A stretch of 64,000 nt of DNA from Episyrphus balteatus (GCF_945859705.1 NC_079134.1:14549545-14613544); one strand, 5' to 3'; counted from the first letter of the stretch, positions 24,815-37,194 are shown. The notes: generated by a model not told the origin, from the letters alone. Program-made: numbers and translations.

Positions 24815-25380
24815 ACTTGGGTTTCGGGAGCGGTACGATTGATCGCAAACTAAAATCCCTTATATCAAAATCTCGCATTTTTGCAAAAATCACGCATAAC
24901 AAAATCTCGCATTTTCAAAATCCTGCATATTAAAATCTCGCATTCTTGAAAAAACCTCGCAAGTTCATTAAATTCTTGCTATATCAAAATCTCGCATTAG
25001 AAGAATTAGTTTAGAGCGTAAAGTATCTTAAATTTAAATTGGTTTTTTGGCAGCAAAATGTATAAGCAACAGATTAAATGAAAAGAGAAGGTCGAATACG
25101 ACAAATTCACATGCATTAAGTCCTTTTGACTCCAACATTCAACTGTTGACCCTGAACACTTTAATTCGCGCGCGCGAATTAATAAATATATTATTTCAAT
25201 GCGAGATTATAAATTTCGAGATTTTAGTTTGCGAGATTTTAATGTTGCGAGATTTTGGTAAACGATATTTTGAAATTGCGAGATTTCGATAAAAAAGATT
25301 TCATAATGCGAGATTTTAAGATGCGAGGTTTTAAGAACAAGATTTTAAAATGCGGTCAATCGTACCCAACCCGGCTTCTG
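24815..25380. mobile_element. Inverted-repeat element built of AAAATCTCGCA iterations
   Basis: The terminal blocks GGTACGATTGATCGCA (24832-24847) and TGCGGTCAATCGTACC (25351-25366) are inverse. The left half holds about six AAAATCTCGCAT-type words and the right half about seven inverse ATGCGAGATTTTA-type words. An 18-bp palindrome AATTCGCGCGCGCGAATT lies at about 25162-25179. No frame of interest. A similar terminus (CCCAACCCG next to a TCGA block) occurs at 60419-60441. Confidence 0.65.
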
Positions 25381-25612
25381 AGGTAATACCAGTAGCAGAA
25401 CTTGGCTTTAACTTTCCATGTGTATGAAAATAAAAAATTTTTCAACTTTTTAACAGTTTTCTGAACCGGAATATTTAAAAACTTAATATACAAAAATATT
25501 GGTAACCTTCACTGTTAAAGTTTAAAAACCATAAAATTTCGGAAAAATAAAGTTCAGTATTTTTAATAAATTAAAAATTATTTTGTAGAACAATGCATTT
25601 TCAAGAATATTA

Positions 25613-25832
25613 CACTGAGGGAAAAAATAAATCGAAGTTGAAACGTCGTTGTTTCAAAGATGAACTACTTTGATTAATGTGTTTTTAAGATACGAAACCA
25701 TCAAAAATTAACCTTTTTTCCACGTTGATTTGAAAATGCTCATCTTCAACGCAAAATCATTCCGAATATTAGTTAAATCAATGTGGTTTTCATTGATTTC
25801 ACGTTGTTTTATGGTGGCTTTTCCCTCAGTCT
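25613..25832. mobile_element. Short MITE with ACTGAGGGAAAA ends (about 220 bp)
   Basis: The left CACTGAGGGAAAA is inverted at the right as TTTTCCCTCAGTC, flanked by TA on both sides (25611-25612, 25832-25833), compatible with a TA-target MITE. There are internal CGTTGATTT/CGTTGTTT words but no coding. Confidence 0.6.
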
Positions 25833-26014
25833 ACACTCAACAATTCTGTTCCAACAGAAAAAGTTTAAATAGAACCATTTAGTAAGAACTTCCACCAAGC
25901 ATATGATGGAAATCATGAATACAAAACTAGTATGTACGAAATGGAATACCAGCAATTTGTTTGTTTTGTTCAGCTATTAGTGGAGTAACTAAAGCTCAAA
26001 AATTGGCAATATTA

Positions 26015-27450
26015 GGGAACCCGGCCGTACAGCTTAGATTTTGATGATCTTTTTTTTCAAACGTCGGTAATTAAAAATACTTTAAAGTCTATAGATTAAA
26101 AATTGCCGGTGTTGCCGTTTTGATTTTTTAAATTTAATTGAAGATTTTTGTGAACAAAAACAAATTTTTTTCAAAAATTTTTCTTAAATTTCATAAATTA
26201 ATTGATGCCAAAAGATTGTCTAGGAAATTCAAGGAAAAAAATATATGGGAGTGAGGGACAATCTTCCATAGTTCAAGCGATAGATGCAATTTTCTTATTA
26301 ATTGACTTCAAACACAAAAAAAAATATTTGAACACAACGGCAACACCTACAATATTCAAATATACATTTTTTAAAAGCTAGAAGCTTAGTCATATATGTA
26401 AAATTAAAATTAAGTTAATTGAATGAACGGCTTTTGAAAGAATGGTAATTGAACTCAGATTTTTGAAAAAAAAAAAATTATTGAAAAAATTTTAACATGT
26501 CGTTTTTTAAACTTGGTCGTAATATAAAATGCATTTATTTTCAAATTTTTTTGACCTCATTTATTATGATTTCAAATTATAAAAGGAAATGTCAATATGT
26601 ATTACGGTTTATGAAAAAAATTTAAAAGTATTTCATTTCCGAAGAACTTTTTTTAATAAAAGTTTTGAAAAAAAAAATGTAACTTATTTTTTTTTTAAAG
26701 TTCAACATCTAAATATAAAATTATTTTTTAATCATTTAATAACCCTTACTGTTGAAAGTTAAATAGCAAAAATTTAAAGTTCCTATTTACCACAGTCTTT
26801 GAGAAAATTAATTATTTCAATGCAAAAATTCAGTTTTAATAAAAAAAACCATTGAAATTGAAGTAATTTTTCATTTTTTTTTTCGAAAGTGTGATATATT
26901 TTACCTTTTTTGCTTCGAAATTCAATTGATAATATTTATGGCCAAAAATTTTTTTTAAATAAATTCATATTTTATTAGAAAAAGTTTGGAAAAAGGTCAT
27001 TTTAAATTTTTCTAATAACATTTTTTTTTTAATTCTGAGTTTGAGGACCATTTTTTCAAAAAGTCATGATTAAATTTAGTGGATTTAAATTTAAGAGATA
27101 AGAATGAGCTTCTGGCTTTTTAAAAATGTATTTTAAAATATTGTAGGTGTTGCCGTTGTTTTCAAAATATTTTTTTTGCGTTTGAGGTTAGAATGTTAGA
27201 AAATTGCATTTATCGCTTAAACGATGGAAGATTGTCCCTTACTGCCTTTTATATATTTTCCTTAAATTACCTAGAGAATCTTTTGCTATCATTCGTATAT
27301 GAAATTTAAGCAAAAAAATGGTTTTGTTAAATAAAAAATTAATTTATACGGCAACACCGGCAATTTTTAATCTATAGACTTTAAAGTATTTTTAATTACC
27401 TACGTTTGAAAAAAAAATCGTCAAAATCAGAGCTGTTCGGCCGGGTTCCC
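26015..27450. mobile_element. Fold-back element with GGGAACCCGGCCG ends (1436 bp)
   Basis: Ends GGGAACCCGGCCG and CGGCCGGGTTCCC, flanked by TA (26013-26014, 27451-27452). The arms carry long matches, for example TAAAGTCTATAGATTAAAAA near 26081 and its inverse near 27375, GGTGTTGCCG near 26110, and a second block around 26275-26350 matching 27130-27235. The middle (about 26450-27080) is A/T-rich without frames. Inverted similarity continues a little outside the TA (AGTAACTAAAGC at 25985 and its inverse near 27470), so the target itself may have been an inverted repeat. Confidence 0.8.
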
Positions 27451-27489
27451 TAGTAATTTGCTTTAGTTACTCTACTATATAGCATTAGT

Positions 27490-30400
27490 CACAGAAAAAC
27501 CCACAATTTCAAAAACTACAAAACTTTCTCCATGAGCTCAAACTTAAATTTATAGTTTGGCATCTCAAAGTATAACATAATTATTAATGGTTCATCCATC
27601 TGTCAAAATCAGATCGAAACAATAATAAATCCTCGTCAATCATGTACGTGACATATCAACATAGTGTCTGAAGCCTCTATCTACACTCCGCAGACGCACG
27701 CAGATGATACGCAAATTTTACACTCTGTCAACGAACTTTCAGAAGGAAATAACTTTTTTTTTAATGTTTCTGCAATCTTTTTCACATTTTCTTACAAAGA
27801 ATTTCGTCATAATGGTCGATTTGGGGTTGTAATGTGACAGCAAAGGGTGATATTAATAAAAAAAATATTTACGCCTTTTTTACTTTTGAACCCTGAGGAC
27901 TAATTAAATGTAACAAACAGGCCTCTGTTTGAATTAAAAATAAAAACTTTCAACAATTTCATTATACGAATTACATAAAATATTTACAATCAAAGACTAT
28001 TAATATTTTTCTCTTTTTTAACTTTTTTTTTTTAAATAGAAAAACTGTTGTTTTCCTTCCTGAATATCATAGCCACTTCAATTTAAAAACTTCATATAAC
28101 CTATACAAAAGCCAAAGCCAATCCTATGCTTAAAAAAAAGGGGTAGTATGGGCATGGAAAATATTCTTTTTTAATAATTTAAAAATGAATGCCGGGAATT
28201 TGGAAACTTTTTTAATTAATTAACTAAGACGAACCTGGGCTTGGTATTTTACTTTTTTTTTTTTTTGTTATATTTTTTTATTTTCGGACTTTTGACGATG
28301 TCCTGGGCAGGTTGAGATGAAAATGTAATGAAGGTACACTCGTATAAATGAAACTTTTTTTTCTCCTTTTTCAACTCATACTTTCGTCTATCTCTCTATA
28401 TCTACTTGATGGTTAGGTCGTTAACACTTTATTTTGAAGGATCTCTCTGTGATGATATGATGTTGTCAACCAACTCATCCTTACAAGGACGACCGAATTG
28501 TTGAGATGAAATATATTTTATTTCGAAACAAAAATTTACTCGACGAAGGACTTTCGCAGTCAAAAGCACAGGTGTAGACGACTGTGGTTGTGGGATGACA
28601 GTTTTTTTTTTGTATTTCTGGGGAATTTTTCTAATGAATTTTTAATAACTGTCCTTGTTTCTATATTAAAATGGGATATAAAATATAAGTGAGTGTGTGC
28701 AATAAAACACATTTAAAATAAAGACATGTGGTTTCGGTATTGTATCCTTATATCAGATTGGCTTTTCTAGCACAGGATGGAGCAATACAGACACTCCGAA
28801 TCCTTAATGGCATCTTCGCCATATATATTACACCCTCTCTGTAATTTTCCCGTAAGGTTTTCGATGGCTTCATCTCAAAAACCGTCTCAAAATTAATCCA
28901 TCAGAAATGGTTTTCCCATTAAATAAAAGTCGTGGGTGACTATCCCCCTAGACAACTGATTGCCCTAACTATAATCTATAGAAAATGTTTTTTTTTTTTT
29001 CAAAACAAATCTCTTTATTTACTGTTTTGCATTCTGTATTTATTTTGCAAAAAATTACTTTTCAAAAACCACAATGATAGATGACATCGATTTTTTTTTT
29101 CCTCATATTATGCCACTAATCGATCCATTGCCATCTTTCAAAATCATAATTCTGCAACAAAAACTAATCGGCACGTCTTCGATTGCCATTATAGATCTTC
29201 CATCTACCAAACAAATCCACCAAAAATTGCCACTTAAAAAATTCTAATCCGCCAAAAAATTCGCCACGTATACTAAACCTAACACGTGATATGCCCGAAT
29301 AAATCTTAAACAAAAAAAAAAAAAAAAAATAAGAATAAAAAAGTTACCCCCCCAAATTCAAAACACAGACACTTTGTCATTTTATTAACTGAAAATCTTA
29401 TTTGCTTTTGTTCATCTGTAAAATTCGATTACCTTCGCTAATTCCAAATTGCATGATGGTTACGCGATGACGACGCTAACGTCAAGACAACACCTCGAAA
29501 AAGCATCCTTATAGAATGTTTTTTCCATCGCTCATGCTCAGCCCTGTGTGACATGAAATCGACATAACGATGTCGGCAATTTGCATACGAAATCATAATA
29601 ATTTTGAATAAACACAGAAAAAGGACCTTTAACGACGGGAAAACTGACTGCGACAGTTTACCCCCAACCCTAATCGAGACACTAACTGCATTTAAGGATA
29701 ACGTGACAAGACATCAAGCAGCCGCATAAAGTGCTAGCAAACAGCAAACACACTTAACTCGAAATGACGATGAAATAAAAAAATAACATTTAAAAATCGA
29801 ATTTTATAAAGTTACCCCCTCCCCACCACCGTTCCATCATTTTTACAATCTCAAATTTTGTTTTACTTTTCTCTCTGCCACACAATTATTATTGTTATTA
29901 TTATTTTCCGTCTCCTTTTGCAAACGCATTATCAATATGACTGACTTTATTTTTGTGTGCCAAGTGTTCGATTACAATTCCTTCCATATCCTTATACAAA
30001 GGGGAATATTGTCTCCTTGTCATATCGAATCGTATATTTACATACTGGAGCTGGTTTAATTTTACGCCTATTGGTTTTGTAAAATCGCCTGAACAAATAC
30101 TACGACAGCGATAAGAAAAGAAAAAGGACCAAAATCGACAAGGGTGAAGGAGGAAGTCCTTTTTTGCATATGGCACAAAGACGAAAACGACTCAACGCAT
30201 AGCATTTTTGCAAGTGAGTAAATCGGAAAATAATGATAAAAATTTGGTTGATCGGTTGAAGGTCCTTTATTTGCATTATTGACGATTTCTTTTGACACAA
30301 TTTGACATTAACCCAACAAAATATAGAAAAAAAAAGAATATAAATGTGACAGGAAGATTGTCTGTTGTGCTTCTTCAGGGGACAAACAGTTTTTCTGCCA

Positions 30401-30765
30401 ATTTTTTCGCATGTATGAGCTTTAGATTTGAGAAGCTAGATAAAAGGATTTTTTTTTTTTTGAAGATTTGTTGACTATAAAGGGTTAAGGTGGATTTGTT
30501 GTATGATGAGTAAATAAAAGTGGATTTGTATAAAACTGGATTAAAGGATTTTATGCGAGACTTTAGGTCCAGACTCTTTTAGATGACTTTTTAAGATATT
30601 GCTTTTTTTTCTTGAATTTAACTTAAGTTTAATAAATTTTATAAACCTGGTGTATATTTTATGTAATAAAAGGTAGAGAGAGTATGAAAAAAGGAAGACT
30701 TACAAATCCTATTTAAGATTCTCGTCGAAGAGACAATTCTTGAAGAAGTAGGGAAATATACGGCG
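27490..30765. other. Single-copy-looking non-coding DNA between repeat family A copies
   Basis: No gene supported. The composition is more balanced at 28740-28980 and 29400-29760. Frames near 29901-30300 (-) overlap each other and show no domain motif. Long homopolymer runs occur near 28252-28266 and 29310-29328. It does not repeat elsewhere in the window, so it is probably host sequence rather than transposon interior. Confidence 0.45.
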
Positions 30766-30769
30766 ACTA

Positions 30770-30962
30770 CTGCACGGAAAGTTGTAACGGTGAAAGTAGT
30801 GCTATTTGAAAAAAAAAAAATATAGGCACCTCGAAATGAGCCGCATTTTTGTTGGGTCGGAGAAAAAAGATTTCTAGGCGAGAAATGTTAAATATTTCAT
30901 GTCTTACTTTTAAGAACTATAATAGTACCTTTTTTAACAACACAAAATAAATTTTCGTGCAG
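30770..30962. repeat. Possible small MITE with CTGCACGRAAA ends
   Basis: CTGCACGGAAAGTT at the left is roughly inverted at the right as AATTTTCGTGCAG, 193 bp apart. The ends are short and there is no clear target duplication, so this is tentative. Confidence 0.3.
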
Positions 30963-31205
30963 ATTTTGTTTGGTGAGTGATGGTCGCAAATTTTGTTTAC
31001 AAAATACTTCATTTCGACCATAAAAGTATTAAAGTGCTAAACGGATGGAGAACAAATTTTTAAGAATTTTAGTTCGTTGTTGAAATTAGTTGGTGTTATT
31101 TTTTTTACAAATTTTTTTACGATTCTAACTAAAATATGTACCACACTTGCAACCCTTTTTACTCGTAACATTTTATTGCACCTTTTTTCATTACATTCCT
31201 ACCAA

Positions 31206-33046
31206 AACTATAAATGTTTCTATGTCTTCTAGATTTTGAGAAAATTGAAAAATTATTTAATCAGATTTCTCTTTTTTCAAAATATTTCGACGTGATAACG
31301 TCTTATAAATCGATGAACCATGGCAGCCACCACAAAAAAGTGAAGCCATTTTCTCCCGTTCCACTCTCGCACTTTCGCAGTGCGGTAAAAATTTCAATTC
31401 TAAATTAAAAATAAACTATTAGAGATACAAAAATCTTCTATAGCTTATTTGAAAGATAATAACCTAAAGCTTAAAGCTTAATCCAAATTCCGTCATTTAA
31501 TAGGGTAAACAGGGGTAAAACGGAAAGATGAAATTTAGGCAAAAATCTAAACGGAAAGTTGTAGAGAGTTGATTTTTTTTTGCTATAGGTAGATGAGACT
31601 AATTTAAGAATAACTGCATTTAAAAAAAAAAATTCTAAAAAATTTTGAAACTAAGCTACGTTTTGTTTGAACATTGTACACGTGTTGGGGCTATGAAAAA
31701 ATGATGATTTTGGGTAGGGACATTTTTTTTTGACAATTCTAAAGGTGCCAGGTGAAAGATGAAAGAAAAAGAAATTATGATTTTTTTCCGACACTCTGCG
31801 TTTGAATTTTTGAAAAACACCTTGTTTTTTAGGGGTATTTTTGGGTAGTTTTTGATTTTTAGCTTTTTTTGGAGGGTTCAAAAAATCTCAAACTTATAGG
31901 ACATGTAAGTTTTGGCCTTATGCATAAATGTGCAAATTTTTGGAATCGTTTAGTGAGTTTTGACTGAATAACGGAAGAAACAAGTTTTTAAAAAACACGT
32001 TTTTTGACCGTTTTTAACCGATTTTCATCGTTTTTTATTTTTATCTTTTTTTTTAATAGATACAGGAAAAAAGTATATATAATAATGATCGACCATGACC
32101 ACGACTAAATGTGTGTTTCAATCTTTTTCGTGAACACAATTTTCTGATAACGGTAAAATAAAGTTTTAGAATTCAACAAGTTATAACTTTTGACCAAGAG
32201 CAGATAGAAATTTTATTAAACTTTTATGAGCATCCTGATACAATTACCTTTCATTTGGTAAATCACACATAACGATAGACTTACTACAAGCTACACAATG
32301 TTAAATTAAGAAACTTGCGAAAAACCTGAAAACACCAGTGGAGATCTGTTGAGATCTGGAAATTCGACATGGTTGACTTTAAAAAATTCTAACTTCTCTT
32401 GTAGGCGTCTTTGAAATGAGATTGATACGTCATATGAAAGGTGAAATAATAAGCTTTCACATGGTATTTTTATAGGTTGTCAAACAAAAAAATTGATTCC
32501 ATAGCGTGAGAACATAAAAATAAATGTTTTTTTTGCTTTTTTTAATGACATTTGATCGAGTTCAAAAAATTCTAGCTCTTTTTGTAGATGTCTCATAGAC
32601 CTGATCGATATATATTTTTTGAGCTAAGACAATAAGCTTTCAGATGGTATAAAATTTATAGGTTGTTAGGGAAAAAAATGGAATTAATGACCTGAGAAGA
32701 TAAAAATTCATGCATTGTAAAAATTTAAAAATGTTTTTATTCTTAAGAAGAAATACTTGGCTTTTAAATTGCATAATTTTTTTTGGAAGCTTTTAAAATA
32801 AAAAATTAATATAATGAGAAAACAAAAAAGGTATTTTTTTTTTAGCTTTTTCTTGTAAATTATGATTGTTTGAAATAAGAAAACACTACAATTGACTCAT
32901 TTTAAACAAAACCACACAACCTGTTTTCTGACGACGTTATCACGTAAAATAATCGTCCGTAAACCGGCTTTACAGACAACCTCTGTTTTTGTTTTTATTT
33001 GTTTTATTTTTCAATTTTCTCAAAAACTAGAAGACATAGAAACATA
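31206..33046 (-). mobile_element. Repeat family A, right copy, flanked by inverted CTTCTAG blocks
   Basis: The core 31288-32984 is the reverse complement of the left copy at 20680-23205 and is longer, because it retains about 280 bp missing there and lacks the palindromic insertion. Just outside, ATGTTTCTATGTCTTCTAG (31223-31241) is inverted at 33025-33043, and ACGTGATAACGTC words sit inside each end (31291 and, inverted, 32934). This suggests a complete ~1.85-kb element with imperfect inverted ends. Alternatively the outer block belongs to the neighbouring repeat B. No transposase frame; 31214-31408 has no motif. Confidence 0.6.
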
Positions 33047-33450
33047 TAGTTTTCACTGTTCGATTAGGAATCAATTGAAACAGTTTTTTGTGTGAAAATT
33101 TTTTTTATTAAAATTCAGAGTCTGGACAAAAATAGTATAAAATGGTTTTTTTTTGCACTTATTTTTAACTTTGAAATCGATTATTTCAAAAACTATTGGT
33201 TATAATATATTGATTTAAAATATAGAATTAAATGTACAATTTTACCTTTGCGAAATGGTATCATTTATTACTGTAAGTGTTGACGTTGTTTTTTAATAAT
33301 TTTTGTTTATTTTGATAATTTTTTTTAGAAAACTGCCCCTCCCACCTAAACGGGGGAAGATAGACCCCCCTCCCAAAGAAAATAATGTTTGTATTGAACT
33401 TCTCAATAAAAACTTGTTATCAAATCCTGGCGCCCAAGTTATCCTACTAC
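33005..33450 (+). repeat. Dispersed repeat family B, copy 2
   Basis: Matches 12772-13110 in order: CAATTTTCTCAAAAACTAGA, TTTGAAATCGATTATTTCAA, GGTATCATTTATTACTGTAA, and CTCCCACCTAAACGGGGGAA near 33339. It directly abuts repeat A, with overlap at the CAATTTTCTC block. Confidence 0.6.
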
Positions 33451-35429
33451 GTACCAAAACAACATTTTTGTTCTATACCTAAAAGTTCGAATTTCTGTAT
33501 CTGGGTTGAAATCGTAAATTTTTTTTTTCTATGCCAATTTTAAACTGATTTTCATAAAAAATACCTCGTTTGATTTGAAAATAAATATTATTTTAGAATG
33601 TATTTTTAAAACAGCATGTTGTTATAAAAACATATTCTTTAAATTTAGGTCGAAGTTGGGTAAATGACGAAAACGAGCATTTAAAACTTCCTTTTTCTCC
33701 CACGGTTTAGGCGGGCAAATTATCTTAAAAAAATGCACTACTGGGTTACACGTAATGAAGTTGTATCATTAATTCTAAAAGAAATGTAAAAAAATTATTA
33801 AAAATTATTTTTAAAATAACATAAACACCTTCTTAAAATAGTCTACACCTCCTTATAAAGACTTTTTGGATTTTTTTTTTTCAAAAAATCGTTGTAACCG
33901 TTTAAAAAAACCGTTTTAATAAAATAATTAAAATTTTCGAAACATTTTTCAAAAACAATTGATATATGCTGTTTTGATGAAAATTATTTTTAATTTCAAG
34001 AAAATTCTTTTGTCCATTTTGAATTAATTGATTTTTCAAAAAAAAAAAAAAAATGTTTATATTTTTTAAAATCAAAAACTACAATGTATTTTTGATATTT
34101 TTGAAAATTTTGAAATTATGATTATTTAAACGTTTTTGTACAATAATTTGATTTAAGAAATCACTCCGAAATAAAAAAAAAGTTTCTGCATCTTGACCTG
34201 TTAATAATGGTTTGAAAATAATTCTACCAAAAGTTCATGTATCATCAAATTTTGATCTAATCTAAAACTTATAAGTTCACGTATGTCTTTAGATCACTCA
34301 TAAAGAAACAACAAAAACTTTTGCAAAAAGGAAAACATTTTTTTCGAAAGAAGATGATTTAAGATTGTAAGATGAGGAGCATTCCAGCTCCCTCATAATA
34401 ATAATAAATATTCACTTTCTATAACCAAATGGCACTCCGGATGTCACCATAATGATTAATGACTTTCAATTGAATTGAATTTTGTCCTTCTTTTTTTATG
34501 ATTAAATTCTATTATTTCTTCTTCAGGAACAAAAAAAAAAAAATCACATAAAAATATGGGGGAGGGTGTAAAAACCAACCACAAGGACGAGTCTTATCTT
34601 TTTCTATAAAAAGACACCTTTCTTTCTCGAACCATCTCTTCTTTCTATCATTTTTTGTTGAAAATAATTCAACTTCACTTCATTCATTATTCTCGTTGTC
34701 CTCAAATTCATTTTCACAAAAAATCGAACAAACAAAAAAAAATTTAAATTAGAAAAAAATTAATACCAAAAAAAAAACAGGAGAAAAGAAACAAAAGAGA
34801 CTAAATAAAAAGATGAGAAATACTAAGAAGACAAAAAATACAAAAAAAAAAACGAAAAAAACGCGTAATGAAAATTAAAAAGTAAATATAGGTGGGATAT
34901 AATATTAGCAGGATATTCATTAATTTTGAATGTTGTCCTTGTGTGAGGAGGACAATTTTTTTGTTCGTCTTCTTGTGTTTTGGTTTCATCATTCAATTAG
35001 ACATTTTTTTACTTTTTTTTTTTATTTTTTTAAATTTTACTGTATACTTTGTAAGGTTGGACTTGAAAGTGATAAGGGTGTTGGGTTTGGGTAAATATCA
35101 CGTATAAAGATGGGTGGATGTCATTTGAGAAGGTAAATTTAAATGATGGACTGGCCGGATAAATACGAAACACGCAGTCAGATCGGCTTTTGTGTGATGA
35201 AGAAGCTTAAAGAAAGTCCCAAGAGAATGCAATTTGGTTGGGGTTTCTTAATCTCGTTTTTGAATTTTATTTTGTCTTTGTCAATAAGGTTTATAATTAT
35301 TATTAGGCTAGACGTTAAGGGGAGATGTTTTAAAAATTTTCCATTAATTGAAGGACTTTCTTAGAATTCTAATATTAAATTGATATAAAGTTACACATAG
35401 TTAAATTCTTCTAAAAAATCTACTACTAC
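33451..35429. other. A/T-rich non-coding DNA
   Basis: 33500-34150 is almost pure A/T with many homopolymers. 34380-34720 is more complex (CATAATAATAATAA near 34394). 34790-35100 is A/T-rich with frames on both strands that are shadows of one another. No gene seen. Confidence 0.45.
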
Positions 35430-35852
35430 TACTATTCTTTCTCAAGTCAATAAACACACTCATAAAAGTTGCAACAAAGTATCACAAAGCTATGCAAAAG
35501 TCGTAAATTTCAAATTTCATAAAGAATTTAAAACTCAAATTGAAATTGCAAAATTGTTTCCAAAGAAAAAGGAAATCAATCAAAGATCTTTCCATCAATT
35601 TTTACCATCGCACACATCTTCAACGGCACAAACATTCATTGAAAAAGTGGCAAGTTTAACAAAACATTTTAGCCACAAATTTAATTTGCCCACAACCACA
35701 ACAATTCGACAGCCGACCATCAATCAAAACTGTCATTGTCCGAGAGATAATCGTCACATCAAGCAAAGAAGCATACAATGTTACATTCTTGAGAGAGGTA
35801 AAACACCCAGAAAAAGCGCTTAACACAGTAGCTGAAAAACTAACCAACTTTT
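35430..35852 (+). other. Possible 5' untranslated leader
   Basis: A/C-rich, low-T, purine-rich sequence with many CAA/ACA words and few long runs. This texture resembles long insect 5' leaders and differs from the flanking A/T-rich DNA. It leads directly into the ATG-started frame at 35853. The 89-codon frame at 35554-35823 lies within it and could be an upstream frame or chance. No TATA box or initiator was pinned down. Confidence 0.3.
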
Positions 35853-35943
35853 ATGGTTAAAATGCCATCAAAAAAGGTGAAGTCTCTGGCTTTGAAGGAG
35901 CTCTCAAAGTCTCATTTGAGTAAGGCTTCCAAATCGACAAAAG
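35853..35943 (+). CDS. Candidate short first coding exon of an unidentified gene
   Basis: ATG at 35853, with a second in-frame ATG at 35862 in the better context TTAAAATG. It begins MVKMPSKKVKSLALKELSKS and continues HLSKASKSTK, a Lys/Ser-rich peptide, up to a good 5' splice site AAAG|GTATGA at 35943/35944 (30 codons plus one base). If unspliced, the frame runs about 27 codons further to a TAG at about 36000. Codon use is mixed and the composition is less A/T-rich than its surroundings. I do not recognise the protein, and no partner exon was identified downstream. Alternatives: a chance frame, or an alternative first exon of a gene continuing beyond the window. Confidence 0.35.
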
Positions 35944-37165
35944 GTATGAATGCAAAAATGTTGCGGTGCCAGAGACCGCATAATTCCGATTGCGGTTTGT
36001 AGATTTGTTGGCACTCTGTGTCTCGATGAGGATAACAGCCTTAAATCATATTAACGATCAAATAAAACAACCTTCAGTTTTTCTTCCAATTCCCAGTTTG
36101 TTGATTACACTTTGACCACAGATCAAAGAAAACCGGCCGCCATTGTCGATTTAGCGAGATTCCCACAGCGATCTATGATGACTCGATGACAGGGCACGTC
36201 ATCGCGATGATCGGTGTCACCCAAAGGTGCTTGTTCCAATAAATCTATGCCCGGCATGAGATCGACGGATTTCCAGTGGAATTCCACAGAAAAAAAAATA
36301 CTCACGCATCACGCTCTTCCCTGTGCCGCAATTGCGCTGAAGCTGCAGAATTGCCTTGTGAATTATTGGAAAATTAATTCGCAGATATTCATAAATTGGC
36401 GGCACAATTAATGGCCGTCCAACACGATAAAGTCGTGTTAGCCGTTTCAATCTCGTCCTCCGCCAACCGCGACCGCAAATTATATTTGAAAGCAAAACAA
36501 CATACAAAAAAAAAACCGAACGAACAAATCGCAATCGCACAGCCCTCCGGCGGATTGGAGTTTTTGCACGTTGTTCTTTGGATCGTTGTTGCTGGTTTTG
36601 TTTTTGTATTTATGAATAAAAAGGGACTTGTTGCACGCAATCACTTCGGCACATCACTTCGAGAACAACTGTAGCAGCATCAGGTGAGAGATGCGCCGCC
36701 GCCGCTGTCTCTGCTTGGAACATGTAACATTTTTGCAAGAAGGAATCTTGTCGAGAGTATTTTTTTTTTTGTTTAATTTGATTTGCACATGCGCGGCAAC
36801 CACAGAGTCGTATTTGTGTGTATCAATGGGAGTCGTCGATGATGACAAAATATTGGAATTAATAAAAGAATATAAATCCGGCATTTATCCAGGCGGTAAC
36901 ACTAGTCGAAGAAATTAAATTAGCATCAAGTGCACGCACGAGCTATTTGGTATTTCAAAGCAGATGATTTATGCAATGGCGGCGCTAAGGGAAATGCAAA
37001 AGGAGAGTGTTTCTGTAGCACGCAAACTTAAAGTATTCGGATTAGTCATGCAGATGGGATTCTTTCTGGATGTTTTACAGAATGCACCTGGTAGTATTTG
37101 GCCTGAAAACAAAACACGGTATTGTTTGCTTATTTTTTATTAGGAGCCTAAAATAACATAGGTAC
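35944..37165. other. GC-balanced, single-copy-looking DNA (intron or regulatory candidate)
   Basis: Unusually balanced composition for this window, with CG-containing stretches at 36120-36260 and 36400-36700 and a hairpin AACACGA-loop-TCGTGTT at about 36422-36440. A CAG|GTGAGA splice-donor-like site lies at 36680. Overlapping frames on both strands (36217-36540 -, 36396-36674 +, 36691-36918 +) have no recognised motifs and cannot all be real. It lies directly downstream of the candidate exon. Confidence 0.4.
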
Positions 37166-37169
37166 AACT

Positions 37170-37194
37170 AAACAAAAGAGCTGAGTAACGAACT
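37170..37194 (+). repeat. Dispersed 26-bp motif, occurrence 2 of 3
   Basis: AACAAAAGAGCTGAGTAACG followed by AACTT, then a T-rich run. It lies about 190 bp before the inverted-repeat element at 37383. Confidence 0.6.

Noticed and set aside
20680..32984. A single 12-kb Maverick/Polinton-type giant transposon
   Set aside because: There are long inverted flanks, but no polymerase, integrase, capsid or ATPase frames, and the interior contains ordinary DNA and independent elements.
36217..36918. Several 75-107-codon frames as host exons
   Set aside because: They overlap on both strands without motifs. The balanced base composition of this stretch lowers stop density, so frames of this length are expected.
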